DNA of 6,656 bases from an uncultured Methanobrevibacter sp. (GCA_902782595.1 CACZNW010000204.1:1-6656), one strand, 5' to 3'. Shown: positions 1 to 6,501, counted from the first letter of the stretch. Translations and numbers: made by a program. Notes: a model not told the origin generated them from the letters alone.

Positions 1-171
1 ATAACTTTCAAATTCAGGGGTAAAACCTATAAAGTCAAAACCAATAAAAATGGAATTGCACAAAAAACTCTGAAAAAGAATGTTATCAAAAAGCTTAAAA
101 AAGGTAAAACCTATACTGTTAAACTGATTTACCTTAAAGACACCATTAAAACAACAGTTAAAGTTAAATAG
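1..171 (+). CDS. C-terminal end of an adhesin-like (Ig-like beta repeat) surface protein, partial
   Basis: Frame 1 is open from the first base to a TAG at 169-171 and gives 56 residues. It reads ITFKFRGKTYKVKTNKNG, then GIAQKTLKKNVIKKLKKGK, and ends in TVKVK. The pattern of a 'GKTYKVKTNKNG' turn, a 'KKLKKGKTYTVK' strand and a 'YLKDTIKTTVKVK' strand is the closing repeat seen in the large adhesin-like proteins of Methanobrevibacter and Methanosphaera, which carry bacterial-Ig-like domains and are displayed on the cell surface. The tail is very rich in Lys and Thr and has no membrane segment or sortase-type motif. The start lies outside the window, so total size, signal peptide and binding target cannot be given. 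The family call rests on resemblance of a short repeat; the reading frame itself is secure. Confidence 0.72.
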   Translation: MTFKFRGKTYKVKTNKNGIAQKTLKKNVIKKLKKGKTYTVKLIYLKDTIKTTVKVK

Positions 172-199
172 ATGAATTTAATTCATCTATTCTTTTTTT
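169..199 (+). terminator. Palindrome plus T-tract terminator of the adhesin-like gene
   Basis: The arms TAGATGAATT (169-178) and AATTCATCTA (180-189) are perfect complements around a single central T, and TTCTTTTTTT (190-199) follows. As RNA this would form a hairpin of about 8 bp with a small A/U loop and a U-tract. The left arm includes the TAG stop codon. Archaea usually terminate on U-tracts alone, so the tract may be the active part and the stem may protect the 3' end. Confidence 0.65.
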
Positions 200-201
200 A
201 T

Positions 202-216
202 ATTTGAATTTCAAAT
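202..216. repeat. 15-base palindrome ATTTGAA-T-TTCAAAT
   Basis: A perfect inverted repeat with 7-base arms lies three bases after the T-tract of the preceding terminator. A near twin (ATTTGA-TAT-TCAAAT) lies at 2196-2210 between priL and metG. It could be a second terminator element or a protein site, or it could be chance in AT-rich DNA. Confidence 0.3.
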
Positions 217-229
217 TTCAAGCTGTAAA

Positions 230-478
230 ATCATATTGGAAATCCGCTTTCATATGTCTCCAGCCACCATGAGCAAATATGTTAAAACTCTACAGGATAA
301 GGGTATAATAAGATTATTATGATGGAAATTTTAATCTTGAAGATTTAATGTTAGAAACATGGTTGAATTATGAAAAAGAGAGAACAGGAGTCTATCACCA
401 GTAAATATTAGTCCAAATTATAATCTGAATGAAACCCGTAAAGTTAATGTAAAAAACAGCCACCAAATAAAACAATGA
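230..478 (+). pseudogene. Frame-broken relic of a winged-helix/HTH DNA-binding gene
   Basis: No intact gene lies here, but coding-like pieces occur in two alternating frames. Piece one, about 230-319, includes HMSPATMSKYVKTLQDKGII, which has the form of the recognition helix and following turn of MarR/ArsR-like winged-helix regulators ('SPATVSKYVKxLxxKGII'). It runs into TGA. Continuing in another frame from 318 gives YDGNFNLEDLMLETWLNYEK and then ERTGVYHQ before TAA at 402-404. From 398, back in the first frame, PVNISPNYNLNETRKVNVK runs to TGA at 476-478. Two small indels would join the pieces into one protein. The 5' part of the gene is missing or unrecognisable, with the adhesin terminator just upstream, so this is probably a decayed fragment. 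The HTH call comes from motif shape only, the other pieces match nothing I recognise, and the outer limits are approximate. Confidence 0.4.
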
Positions 479-508
479 GTAAATTCAATGCATTTAAATG
501 AAGTTTTG

Positions 509-516
509 AAAAAAAA
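509..516 (-). terminator. Oligo-T terminator of the tRNA
   Basis: On the minus strand eight consecutive T follow directly after the tRNA discriminator base (eight A on the plus strand). A T-run is the usual archaeal termination signal, and nothing else is transcribed in this direction before the relic region. Confidence 0.55.
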
Positions 517-590
517 TGGGCCCGACGGGAATTGAACCCGCGACAACAAGGTTAAGAGCCAAGTGCTCTGCCAGACTGAGCTACGGGCCC
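517..590 (-). tRNA. tRNA-Lys(CUU)
   Basis: Read on the minus strand, the acceptor stem GGGCCCG (590-584) pairs perfectly with CGGGCCC (524-518), and the discriminator A is at 517. The D-arm is GCTC/GAGC with G18G19 present. The anticodon loop CTCTTAA carries the anticodon CTT, which reads AAG (Lys). The variable loop has five bases. The T-arm is GCGGG/CCCGT around TTCAATT, with one G-U pair. CCA is not encoded, as is common in archaea, and there is no intron. The odd point is the anticodon stem: CTTGG faces CCTTG, so the outer C-G and the inner two G-C pairs form but the two middle pairs are U-U. All other arms are intact and an oligo-T terminator follows, so I take it as a working gene, with some doubt. 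Confidence 0.9.
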
Positions 591-610
591 AGATGAAAAA
601 ATTTTTACAA

Positions 611-624
611 AGATATGTATATCA
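611..624 (-). promoter_or_regulatory. Possible box A promoter of tRNA-Lys
   Basis: The minus strand reads ATATACATAT about 22-33 bases upstream of the tRNA 5' end, the spacing expected for an archaeal TATA box with transcription starting at or just before the tRNA. A second AT-rich candidate, TTAAATAT (minus strand, about 631-638), is somewhat far away. The choice is tentative because the whole 591-737 gap is AT-rich. No gene is visible in that gap. Confidence 0.35.
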
Positions 625-737
625 TTTACCATATTTAACTATTTTGTTTTTTGTATTATTTCCTAAAATCAAAGTTTCGAGAAAATCCATTCCGGTTAAA
701 GTAGGGATTGCAGTAAATTGACAGTTATAATAAATTT

Positions 738-2072
738 TTATTTTTCTTCAGGTGCCTGCTGGTCCAGCTGATACTTTTTACGTCCGTAACATGACAGTGG
801 ATTGTTTATTCCCTTGCAGGACTTGTCCGGATGGCATAGGTTGGGAAGGTGTATCTTTATTTTCTCACAGCTCATCGGAGTGTACCATTTGGTTTCGCCT
901 TCATGGTTAATGTCCACCTTTTCGTGCATTCCGAATCCCAATTTTGAGATTATGTTGATTTTCTCCTGAGGCTGATCGTCAAAAAGAGGAGGTGTACAGT
1001 TGTCTGCAGCATCAAAGATTAATGGAAGGATTTCATTTTCGGTTATTGATAAATCAGGATCCATATCAGATACCTTGACGGTTTCATCGGAAGCAAATAT
1101 CCTCGGATAGAGTCTTGCATATGACGCAAAGGATGTTAAAAGAAGTACAATTGCATCGTTACGTCCTCCTGATGATACTCCCTCAACGGTAGACTTAATG
1201 CATGGAGGAAATGCGTCAGGGTTTAATTTACCTCCCTTGACTGAACCGTAAATGCCTCCGCTTCCGGCATAATACTGGTTGTATTTTCCGGTTTCAGACG
1301 GTATGAATTCTTTCAAGTCCTCACCGATTCTTATAATTGCGGGATGAATTTCAATTCTTGCTGACATTTCCTTTATACGCGCAATATATTCCTCTGTTTT
1401 CTGCATTATCAGTCTTGACAATATCTGCTCCTTAACGCTGTCTCCGATGAGTATGTTGTACATTCTTTCGGGACTTCTGTCTGTGAATTCATCACCAAAA
1501 CGGTACATGAAGTCTTCCTGCTGAAGTATGATGTCCCCTTCATCTATGAGAAGGTCTGTGAGTTTCAGTTTTTTTGTTGCAATAACTTCACTCAGGGATT
1601 TCCAGCCGATTGCACCGTCTACTTTAACCTCGTCAAGAACCTCATCTATTATTTCAGCCCTTGACATAGGAGGTATTTTTGCCAGCCTTTCAAGAATAAG
1701 TGCTCCCTGTGACTCGACGAAAAGTCTGGTTTCACGTGAGCCTAGATTGAACTGAACTGCAATGGCCTGGCATAGAATATGGAAGGTTACAACGTCCTGG
1801 GTGAAAATCTCCTCGTTTGTCAGGTATTCAAATTCTGACTGGACATAATTTTTATTATTCTTTTTTTCAATTGCCCACTGAATGCGTTTCATACATAAAT
1901 CAGAATATGATTTGGGAATCAGACTGTCATCTGAAAATTTCTGATTATTTGTGCGAATGCATATGTTAATCAGGTTTTCGTCTTCCTCAAAAATCTGATT
2001 CAAATCTCCGTACTGTCTGATTATGGACTTTCCTTCGTCGGATAGTGGATTTATAAATGAAACTTCAGCCAT
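738..2072 (-). CDS. priL: DNA primase large subunit PriL
   Basis: The 444-residue product matches archaeal/eukaryotic PriL. With the catalytic small subunit PriS (not in this window) it makes primers for DNA replication, and its C-terminal domain holds a [4Fe-4S] cluster. The N-terminal two thirds are mainly helical. The C-terminal domain begins near residue 285. Visible cysteines there are C291 (in FPPCI), C359 (DNCTPPLF), C402 (YTPMSC), C413 (NLC), C419 (KSC) and C428 (NPLSCYG). C402 and C419 have the C-X16-C spacing I recall for the YTPFSC...GCPF pair of human PRIM2. The likely ligands are C291, C402, C419 and probably C413. The start at 2072 is the first ATG after an in-range TATA box. 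No Shine-Dalgarno (SD) sequence precedes it, which suggests a leaderless message. It is divergent from metG, and the tRNA follows on the same strand. The family call is strong; ligand assignment is inference. Confidence 0.88.
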   Translation of the reverse strand: MAEVSFINPLSDEGKSIIRQYGDLNQIFEEDENLINICIRTNNQKFSDDSLIPKSYSDLCMKRIQWAIEKKNNKNYVQSEFEYLTNEEIFTQDVVTFHILCQAIAVQFNLGSRETRLFVESQGALILERLAKIPPMSRAEIIDEVLDEVKVDGAIGWKSLSEVIATKKLKLTDLLIDEGDIILQQEDFMYRFGDEFTDRSPERMYNILIGDSVKEQILSRLIMQKTEEYIARIKEMSARIEIHPAIIRIGEDLKEFIPSETGKYNQYYAGSGGIYGSVKGGKLNPDAFPPCIKSTVEGVSSGGRNDAIVLLLTSFASYARLYPRIFASDETVKVSDMDPDLSITENEILPLIFDAADNCTPPLFDDQPQEKINIISKLGFGMHEKVDINHEGETKWYTPMSCEKIKIHLPNLCHPDKSCKGINNPLSCYGRKKYQLDQQAPEEK

Positions 2073-2090
2073 GTTTTTTACTTTTTATTT

Positions 2091-2101
2091 TATATATTAA
2101 A
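2091..2101 (-). promoter_or_regulatory. priL box A (TATA) promoter
   Basis: The minus strand reads TTTAATATATA here, close to the archaeal box A consensus TTTAWATA. Its centre is about 24 bases from the A of the priL ATG (2072). Since transcription normally begins 24-28 bases downstream of box A, the message would begin at or within a few bases of the start codon, which agrees with the lack of an SD sequence. Confidence 0.55.
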
Positions 2102-2188
2102 TAGCTAACTCATTTTTAAAATCAATATTGATTTCGGCATGTCATGCATACATCATCAAAAAGTGCCGGGCCAATCTATATCCCCTTC

Positions 2189-2220
2189 GTGAAAAATTTG
2201 ATATTCAAATCATACTTCAC
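2189..2220. repeat. Nested inverted repeat between priL and metG
   Basis: The outer arms GTGAA (2189-2193) and TTCAC (2216-2220) enclose the inner arms ATTTGA (2196-2201) and TCAAAT (2205-2210), which have a three-base loop. It sits over 100 bases upstream of priL and over 200 upstream of metG, so a role as a promoter-proximal operator is doubtful. It could be a small RNA hairpin or a relic. Confidence 0.35.
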
Positions 2221-2410
2221 AAATTATGATTAAACGACATATTAAAACAATAATTAACAAAACAACTCCTCATTTAATCACAAACAAAATCAATTATATT
2301 TCACTGATGAATCATTGAATAATAACGGCCGGTTTTATTTTTCATGCCCTTATTAAATTTAATCCCAAATGCATCTAATTAAACAACTTTTATTAAATAG
2401 TAACAACATA

Positions 2411-2420
2411 ATTATATAAT
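2411..2420 (+). promoter_or_regulatory. Likely metG box A (TATA) promoter
   Basis: ATTATATAAT is the best TATA-like element before metG. It is centred about 33 bases before the ATG, which predicts a leader of only about 5-10 bases. GGGG (2436-2439) ten bases before the ATG could act as a weak SD only if transcription begins a little earlier. A second candidate, TTTTATTAAATAG (about 2387-2399), would give a leader of about 30 bases that includes the GGGG. Confidence 0.5.
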
Positions 2421-2448
2421 GCTTAAAATAAATAAGGGGATAAGATAA

Positions 2449-4437
2449 ATGTCAAAGATTTTTATTTCATGTGCACTGCCCTATGCAAACGGACCGTGTC
2501 ATCTGGGCCATATCCGTTCCACATACCTTCCAGCAGATATATATGCAAGGTATAACAGGATGGTAGGCAATGACGTGCTGATGGTTTGCGCTACAGATGA
2601 ACATGGAACTCCAATAGCTGTAAAAGCGGATAAAGAAAATAAAAAACCGATTGAAATTTCAAAAAGATACCATGATATGATTGTAAGTGACGTCGAGTCA
2701 ATGAACATATCACTGGACAATTTTACAAGAACTACAGACAAGGCCCACTATGAACTGGCTTCAAATTTCTTTAAATCATTATATGATGAAGGATATATTT
2801 ACAGGGAAGACATCCAGCAGTTATACTGTCCGAACTGTAAAAAATTCCTCCCTGACAGATATGTCGAGGGACTGTGTCCGGTATGCGGATCCGAAGCGAG
2901 GGGAGACCACTGTGAAAAGTGCGGAAGGGCACTTGACCCCACCGAACTTGACGAGCCTCACTGCATTACCTGCGGTACAACACCGGTAATCAAGGACACC
3001 TTCCAGTATGCATTTAAACTGTCAGAATTTGAAGATGACCTGAAGGCCTACATTGAAGGCAATGACAACCTTCCGGCAAACGTTAAAAATTACGCAACCA
3101 ACTGGCTTGAGGACGGTTTGAACGACTGGATTTTAACCCGTGACATGGACTGGGGAATACCGGTGCCATTGGATGAGGCAAAAGGCAAGGTACTTTATGT
3201 TTGGATTGAGGCGTTTCTCGGATACATCTCATCAGCATCACAGTGGTCTGAAAAAACCGGAATCAAATGGGAAGACTACTGGAATGACTATGTTGTCCAC
3301 TTTATCGGCAAGGACATAATATACCACCACTCAATATTCTGGCCGGGACTTCTGAAAGCTTACGGATGCAAACTCCCGGACATGATATATGCCGGTGAGT
3401 TCCTTTCACTTGAAGGGGAGAAAATGTCTACAAGTAAAAACTGGGTAATATGGATAGCCGATTTTGTAAAGGACTATGACCCTGATTTGCTCAGGTATTA
3501 TCTTACAATCAACGCACCCCTGAACAAGGATTCCGATTTCTCATGGGATGATTTCCAGAGAAGAAATAACGATGAGCTGGCGGACGTTATCGGAAACTTC
3601 CTTCACCGTACCTTCGTGTTTACCAAAAAATCATTTGACAGTAAAATCCCGGAATATGCAAACCCTACTGCGGAAGATGAAGAATTCAGAACCGCAATTG
3701 AAGAACTGCCGGACAGGGCCGGTGAGCTAATTGCAAATTATGAGTTCAGAGAGGCACTGCTTGAAATATTTAAAGTAGCCAAAAAGGGAAATAAATATTT
3801 CAACGACCAGGAACCATGGAAAGCTGTAAAAGAGGACAAGCAAAAGGCAGCCAACTGTCTGTATCTTTCAAATCAACTTGCCAAAACCCTGGCATACACC
3901 CTTAAGCCTTTCCTCCCAACAAAAGCGGACAGGATTGCAGAAATCATGAACATCACCACTCCGGAAGTGTGGAATGACGCCAAGGTTCCCCTTCCAAGCG
4001 GACACGTTATAAATAAGGCGAAACCGTTATTCAAAAAAATTGAAGATAAAGAAATCGAAGCTCAAAAGGCTAAATTAAAGGAAAACCTAAAAGAAAATGA
4101 GGATGATAATATGAGTGACTTGATAACCATTGATCAGTTTGATGAAGTTGTAATTAAAATCGGACAGGTAAAGGAAGCTGAAAAAATCGAAAAATCAGAT
4201 AAACTTTTAAAGCTTCAGGTCGACATCGGTGAGGAAAAACCAAGACAGATTGTAGCAGGTCTTGCCAAATTCTACTCACCTGAAGAATTGGTTGGCAGAA
4301 AAGTTTGTGTAGTGGCCAACCTTGAACCTGCAAAGCTTTTCGGAACATTGTCTGAAGGTATGATTTTAGCAACCGGCGAGTCCGGTGCACTGCTTGCTCC
4401 TGACGTTAACGGTCAGGTCGGTGAAAGAATACAATAA
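2449..4437 (+). CDS. metG: Methionyl-tRNA synthetase with C-terminal tRNA-binding domain
   Basis: This class I synthetase joins methionine to tRNA-Met using ATP, in the cytoplasm. Of 662 residues, the Rossmann catalytic core opens with [11 protein letters not shown] (HIGH-type signature HLGH at 18-21). The connective domain carries two zinc-knuckle pairs, C127/C130 with C143/C146 and C155/C158 with C172/C175, as in archaeal four-knuckle MetRS. DWGIPVP follows near 234 and KMSTS at 325-329. The helical anticodon-binding domain spans about 370-525. A charged linker (530-554) leads to an OB-fold of the Trbp111/EMAP type (about 557-662, including [20 protein letters not shown]) that aids tRNA binding and dimerisation. 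The ATG at 2449 gives the expected [15 protein letters not shown] start. The length is normal for the family and no key residue is missing. It leads an apparent operon with the two unknown genes downstream. An internal ATG (4111) with an SD lies exactly at the linker/OB-fold border. Confidence 0.96.
   Translation: MSKIFISCALPYANGPCHLGHIRSTYLPADIYARYNRMVGNDVLMVCATDEHGTPIAVKADKENKKPIEISKRYHDMIVSDVESMNISLDNFTRTTDKAHYELASNFFKSLYDEGYIYREDIQQLYCPNCKKFLPDRYVEGLCPVCGSEARGDHCEKCGRALDPTELDEPHCITCGTTPVIKDTFQYAFKLSEFEDDLKAYIEGNDNLPANVKNYATNWLEDGLNDWILTRDMDWGIPVPLDEAKGKVLYVWIEAFLGYISSASQWSEKTGIKWEDYWNDYVVHFIGKDIIYHHSIFWPGLLKAYGCKLPDMIYAGEFLSLEGEKMSTSKNWVIWIADFVKDYDPDLLRYYLTINAPLNKDSDFSWDDFQRRNNDELADVIGNFLHRTFVFTKKSFDSKIPEYANPTAEDEEFRTAIEELPDRAGELIANYEFREALLEIFKVAKKGNKYFNDQEPWKAVKEDKQKAANCLYLSNQLAKTLAYTLKPFLPTKADRIAEIMNITTPEVWNDAKVPLPSGHVINKAKPLFKKIEDKEIEAQKAKLKENLKENEDDNMSDLITIDQFDEVVIKIGQVKEAEKIEKSDKLLKLQVDIGEEKPRQIVAGLAKFYSPEELVGRKVCVVANLEPAKLFGTLSEGMILATGESGALLAPDVNGQVGERIQ
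4099..4113 (+). promoter_or_regulatory. In-frame internal SD and ATG at the MetRS OB-fold border
   Basis: GAGG (4099-4102) lies eight bases before an in-frame ATG (4111-4113, Met555 of MetRS). Starting there would yield a 108-residue protein, [14 protein letters not shown] onward, covering just the Trbp111-like domain. Some prokaryotes encode that domain as a separate MetRS beta chain. It may be an active second start or a trace of gene fusion. Chance is possible, since the linker codons for EDD/EN naturally give GAGGATGAT-like DNA. Confidence 0.35.
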
Positions 4438-4439
4438 AA

Positions 4440-4444
4440 AAGGA
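4440..4444 (+). promoter_or_regulatory. Shine-Dalgarno site deciding the start of the gene after metG
   Basis: AAGGA stands nine bases before the ATG at 4454, in the 16-base gap after the metG stop. An upstream in-frame ATG at 4385 would add 23 residues, but it lies inside metG, has no SD, and its extension ([10 protein letters not shown]...) is just metG read out of frame. The start at 4454 is therefore preferred. Confidence 0.7.
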
Positions 4445-4453
4445 TTAAAAAAA

Positions 4454-6031
4454 ATGCCCGAATCTGTCCTGGTGAACAAAGCCGAGAATTACCTCAAGGA
4501 AATATCCGAGGATTCCATTATCCTTGAAGGTATCGATGATTTTGATAATTTCAAAAATCTTTACTTTAAGCTAGATGACAGATTAAACCACCTTCTAAAA
4601 CTGAAGGGAGACATGGATGTGCAGGGATACACCACCCCGTTCACATCCCTCAACAAATACGGGACAAAAACTGTAGCTGAAGTCGCTGCTGATGAAAAAA
4701 GAGAAAACAGCCGCCACAACCAGATATTCAGGATGAAGGCAAACGCCAAAAAGAATATTCTCGACAGGGTCAATTCGGCAATCGATTCACATAAGATAGC
4801 TCTTGGAAATCTGGAACAGTACGGATATGTGAAATGCAATTCCTGCTACAAGAAATACTCAATCGAGGAATACAAACGACGCGGTGGCCAGTGCACCTGC
4901 TCAAGTAAGGCGTTCACATTTAAAATCAGCAGTGAACTTACCAGTCGCCTTGAAATAATACCATACCTTCCCCTGTCAGGAAACTACATGGTTTTGAGGA
5001 ATGAACTGTCATCCTATGACCGGGAATCATTCAAACAGGTTTTAAACATTTTAAAACAGGAAAGAAAAGGTGTTGTAAAGACCATATCTCTTGTAATCAG
5101 ATTCAAGGATGACAACAATCGTCTTATTCGGAAAAAAGTTACCCTTGAATCGGAATATGTAGACAATTATGAGGAAGAAGTAAGAAAAAGGTATGGTCGT
5201 GACGTGAGAATCGAACTTCTCAAATTTCACAAGACAAAACCTGCAATAATAGATGACAATCATGCGCGAACGGCCCTTGCCCTGGCGTATGTCGGATATT
5301 CCAAAGAAATCATATCCGAAATTAAAGATGAAATTTTAAAGCGCAGGCTGACTGATTTTAAACGGATAAACAGGTATGATGAAATCATATCCGAGTTTGA
5401 AAATGAAAAGCCTGACTATATCGACGAGTATGACCTGGATGCCATTGAGGCATGGAGGCAGACACAGATTGAAAAAAGACTGAGAATCCTCAACTACACT
5501 GACCGCAACGGCAACATCACAAGGTCCCTTAAAAGGGATTTGAAGGTAAGGGAAAGCATATATAAAAACACTTTCAAAAACATAGCTTCGGCACTTATTG
5601 TCTGGGACATGTTCAGATATTACATGACAACATCAGCCAATGCCCGCCGAATCAACATCGGACCGTTTCCATACATCCGTGTGGAACTTGACCGTGAACA
5701 GAGAAAGGTATTCCAGAAAACTTATACCCGTGCGATTGACATTTTAACCGAATTCGGTAATTTAAAAATCATATCTATTCCGGAAATGGACCTTTTATTA
5801 TACGAGAAGTTCAAATTCGAAAAACAGATGCGAAATTCAAATATCAAGTTCAATCACGTTGCACTGGGTGCCGGTCTGATTCATTTAAACTCAAACATAG
5901 AACTTGAAACAATAAGCAATGCATTCAACATTAACGAATCTAGAATTAAAAAGGAAATCAAGCATATCGACCAGATTATAAATCCGAAAAGCGACAAATC
6001 CAAGAGATTTCTTGATTTAATTAAAAAGTGA
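4454..6031 (+). CDS. Conserved archaeal protein, DUF530-like, with zinc knuckle
   Basis: The 525-residue product looks like the uncharacterised DUF530 family of methanogens; that assignment is from memory of length and style, and no function is known. It is soluble, charged and largely helical, with no signal peptide or membrane segment. Residues 1-120 are helical and contain an Arg/Lys/Asn-rich stretch at 82-104. A probable zinc site follows: C128-X2-C131 and C147-X-C149, in YVKCNSCYKKY and GGQCTCSSK. A basic region around 204-262 may be a beta-rich domain (TISLVIRFKDD, RIELLKFHK). The C-terminal part, about 415-510, has the pattern of a TFB/cyclin-box repeat, clearest in VALGAGLIHLNSNIELETIS, followed by NAFNINESRIKKEIKHI, where the last segment resembles an HTH. 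A nucleic-acid binding role is inferred. It begins 16 bases after metG with its own SD and its stop overlaps or abuts the next gene, so the three are probably cotranscribed. Confidence 0.78.
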   Translation: MPESVLVNKAENYLKEISEDSIILEGIDDFDNFKNLYFKLDDRLNHLLKLKGDMDVQGYTTPFTSLNKYGTKTVAEVAADEKRENSRHNQIFRMKANAKKNILDRVNSAIDSHKIALGNLEQYGYVKCNSCYKKYSIEEYKRRGGQCTCSSKAFTFKISSELTSRLEIIPYLPLSGNYMVLRNELSSYDRESFKQVLNILKQERKGVVKTISLVIRFKDDNNRLIRKKVTLESEYVDNYEEEVRKRYGRDVRIELLKFHKTKPAIIDDNHARTALALAYVGYSKEIISEIKDEILKRRLTDFKRINRYDEIISEFENEKPDYIDEYDLDAIEAWRQTQIEKRLRILNYTDRNGNITRSLKRDLKVRESIYKNTFKNIASALIVWDMFRYYMTTSANARRINIGPFPYIRVELDREQRKVFQKTYTRAIDILTEFGNLKIISIPEMDLLLYEKFKFEKQMRNSNIKFNHVALGAGLIHLNSNIELETISNAFNINESRIKKEIKHIDQIINPKSDKSKRFLDLIKK

Positions 6032-6036
6032 TAATT

Positions 6037-6501
6037 ATGGATGGAGATGTAACTACAATTCATATTACACAGGCACTGTCCTCTTCAATGATTGTTGATT
6101 TGATAGAGAAATACCCCAACCTTGAAGAAATCACCTGCTCTACAAGTGTCTTTAAAAGAACATCCAAAAAATATATTGATGCGCTCAAACAGCTTGACAT
6201 AAATGTCACAATAAAATATGAATGGGGGGCAAATTCAGAAAGCAACGGCATCGAGTTTTATGTTAAGAAATTATCCGATGAGGGGATGACTGCAAAACAG
6301 ATTTCGCAGAAACTCAACATGAAACTTAGCCGTGTCTACTACCTGCTTAGAAAAAGCAAAGCCAAATTTGATAACCGGGTACGTAAACATGATCATTCAG
6401 AGATTAAACGTCTTAACGAGGAAGGTTTAACCGCCAAAGAAATTTCTGAAGAATTGGACATTCCACTTAGAAGCGTTTACTATGTTCTTAATGGGAAATA
6501 A
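6037..6501 (+). CDS. Tandem helix-turn-helix protein with DUF1699-like N-terminus
   Basis: The 154-residue protein has two parts. Residues 1-65 (IHITQALSSSMIVDLIEKYP, then RTSKKYIDALKQLDINV) recall the small archaeal DUF1699 fold, including its 'CP-x-I-x-x-x-x-S-x-x-RT-x-SK' region; this is a weak resemblance from memory. Residues 77-106 and 124-153 are two copies of one HTH unit: GMTAKQISQKLNMKLSRVYY and GLTAKEISEELDIPLRSVYY, with about 14 identities in 29. They are joined by a basic linker (KAKFDNRVRKHDH). It is likely a DNA-binding regulator; its target is unknown. There is no membrane segment. The start is uncertain: GTG at 6028 overlaps the upstream TGA by four bases (GTGA) and would add three residues, but has no SD. 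ATG at 6037 has AGTGAT just upstream, a weak match to the SD core, and is preferred. Either choice implies translational coupling with the gene before it. Confidence 0.8.
   Translation: MDGDVTTIHITQALSSSMIVDLIEKYPNLEEITCSTSVFKRTSKKYIDALKQLDINVTIKYEWGANSESNGIEFYVKKLSDEGMTAKQISQKLNMKLSRVYYLLRKSKAKFDNRVRKHDHSEIKRLNEEGLTAKEISEELDIPLRSVYYVLNGK

Larger units (their letters stand above)
2073..2448. other. priL-metG divergent intergenic region
   Basis: These 376 bases separate the two start codons. They hold the priL promoter (2091-2101), a short inverted repeat GCATG-T-CATGC (2137-2147), a nested inverted repeat (2189-2220) and the metG promoter (about 2411-2420). A codon-like stretch without an ATG, ending in TGA at 2227-2229, reads KKCRANLYPLREKFDIQ. 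It is too short and has no start, so it is not called. I see no tRNA, C/D-box or riboswitch structure. MetRS genes can be under T-box or SAM control in bacteria, but nothing of that kind is seen here. Confidence 0.6.

Noticed and set aside
230..516. CRISPR array or tandem repeats near the tRNA
   Set aside because: No repeated unit with regular spacing occurs here or elsewhere in the window.
1528..1755. Plus-strand 75-codon open frame inside priL
   Set aside because: It is a shadow of the priL coding strand with biased Ser-rich translation and no SD; PriL is the convincing reading.
2101..2229. Codon-like open stretch on the plus strand between priL and metG (KKCRANLYPLREKF)
   Set aside because: It has no ATG, only a TTG without SD, is about 40 codons long, overlaps the priL promoter, and matches no family I know.
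2411..2448. T-box or SAM-type riboswitch before metG
   Set aside because: The predicted leader is at most about 30 bases, far too short, and no T-box or SAM aptamer motif is present; the promoter is archaeal in type.
2499..2741. Minus-strand open frame inside metG
   Set aside because: It lies entirely under the MetRS catalytic core, whose HLGH signature is in the plus frame.
4385..4453. Longer start for the DUF530-like gene overlapping metG by 53 bases
   Set aside because: The added 23 residues are metG codons read out of frame, no SD precedes the ATG at 4385, and a good AAGGA precedes the ATG at 4454.
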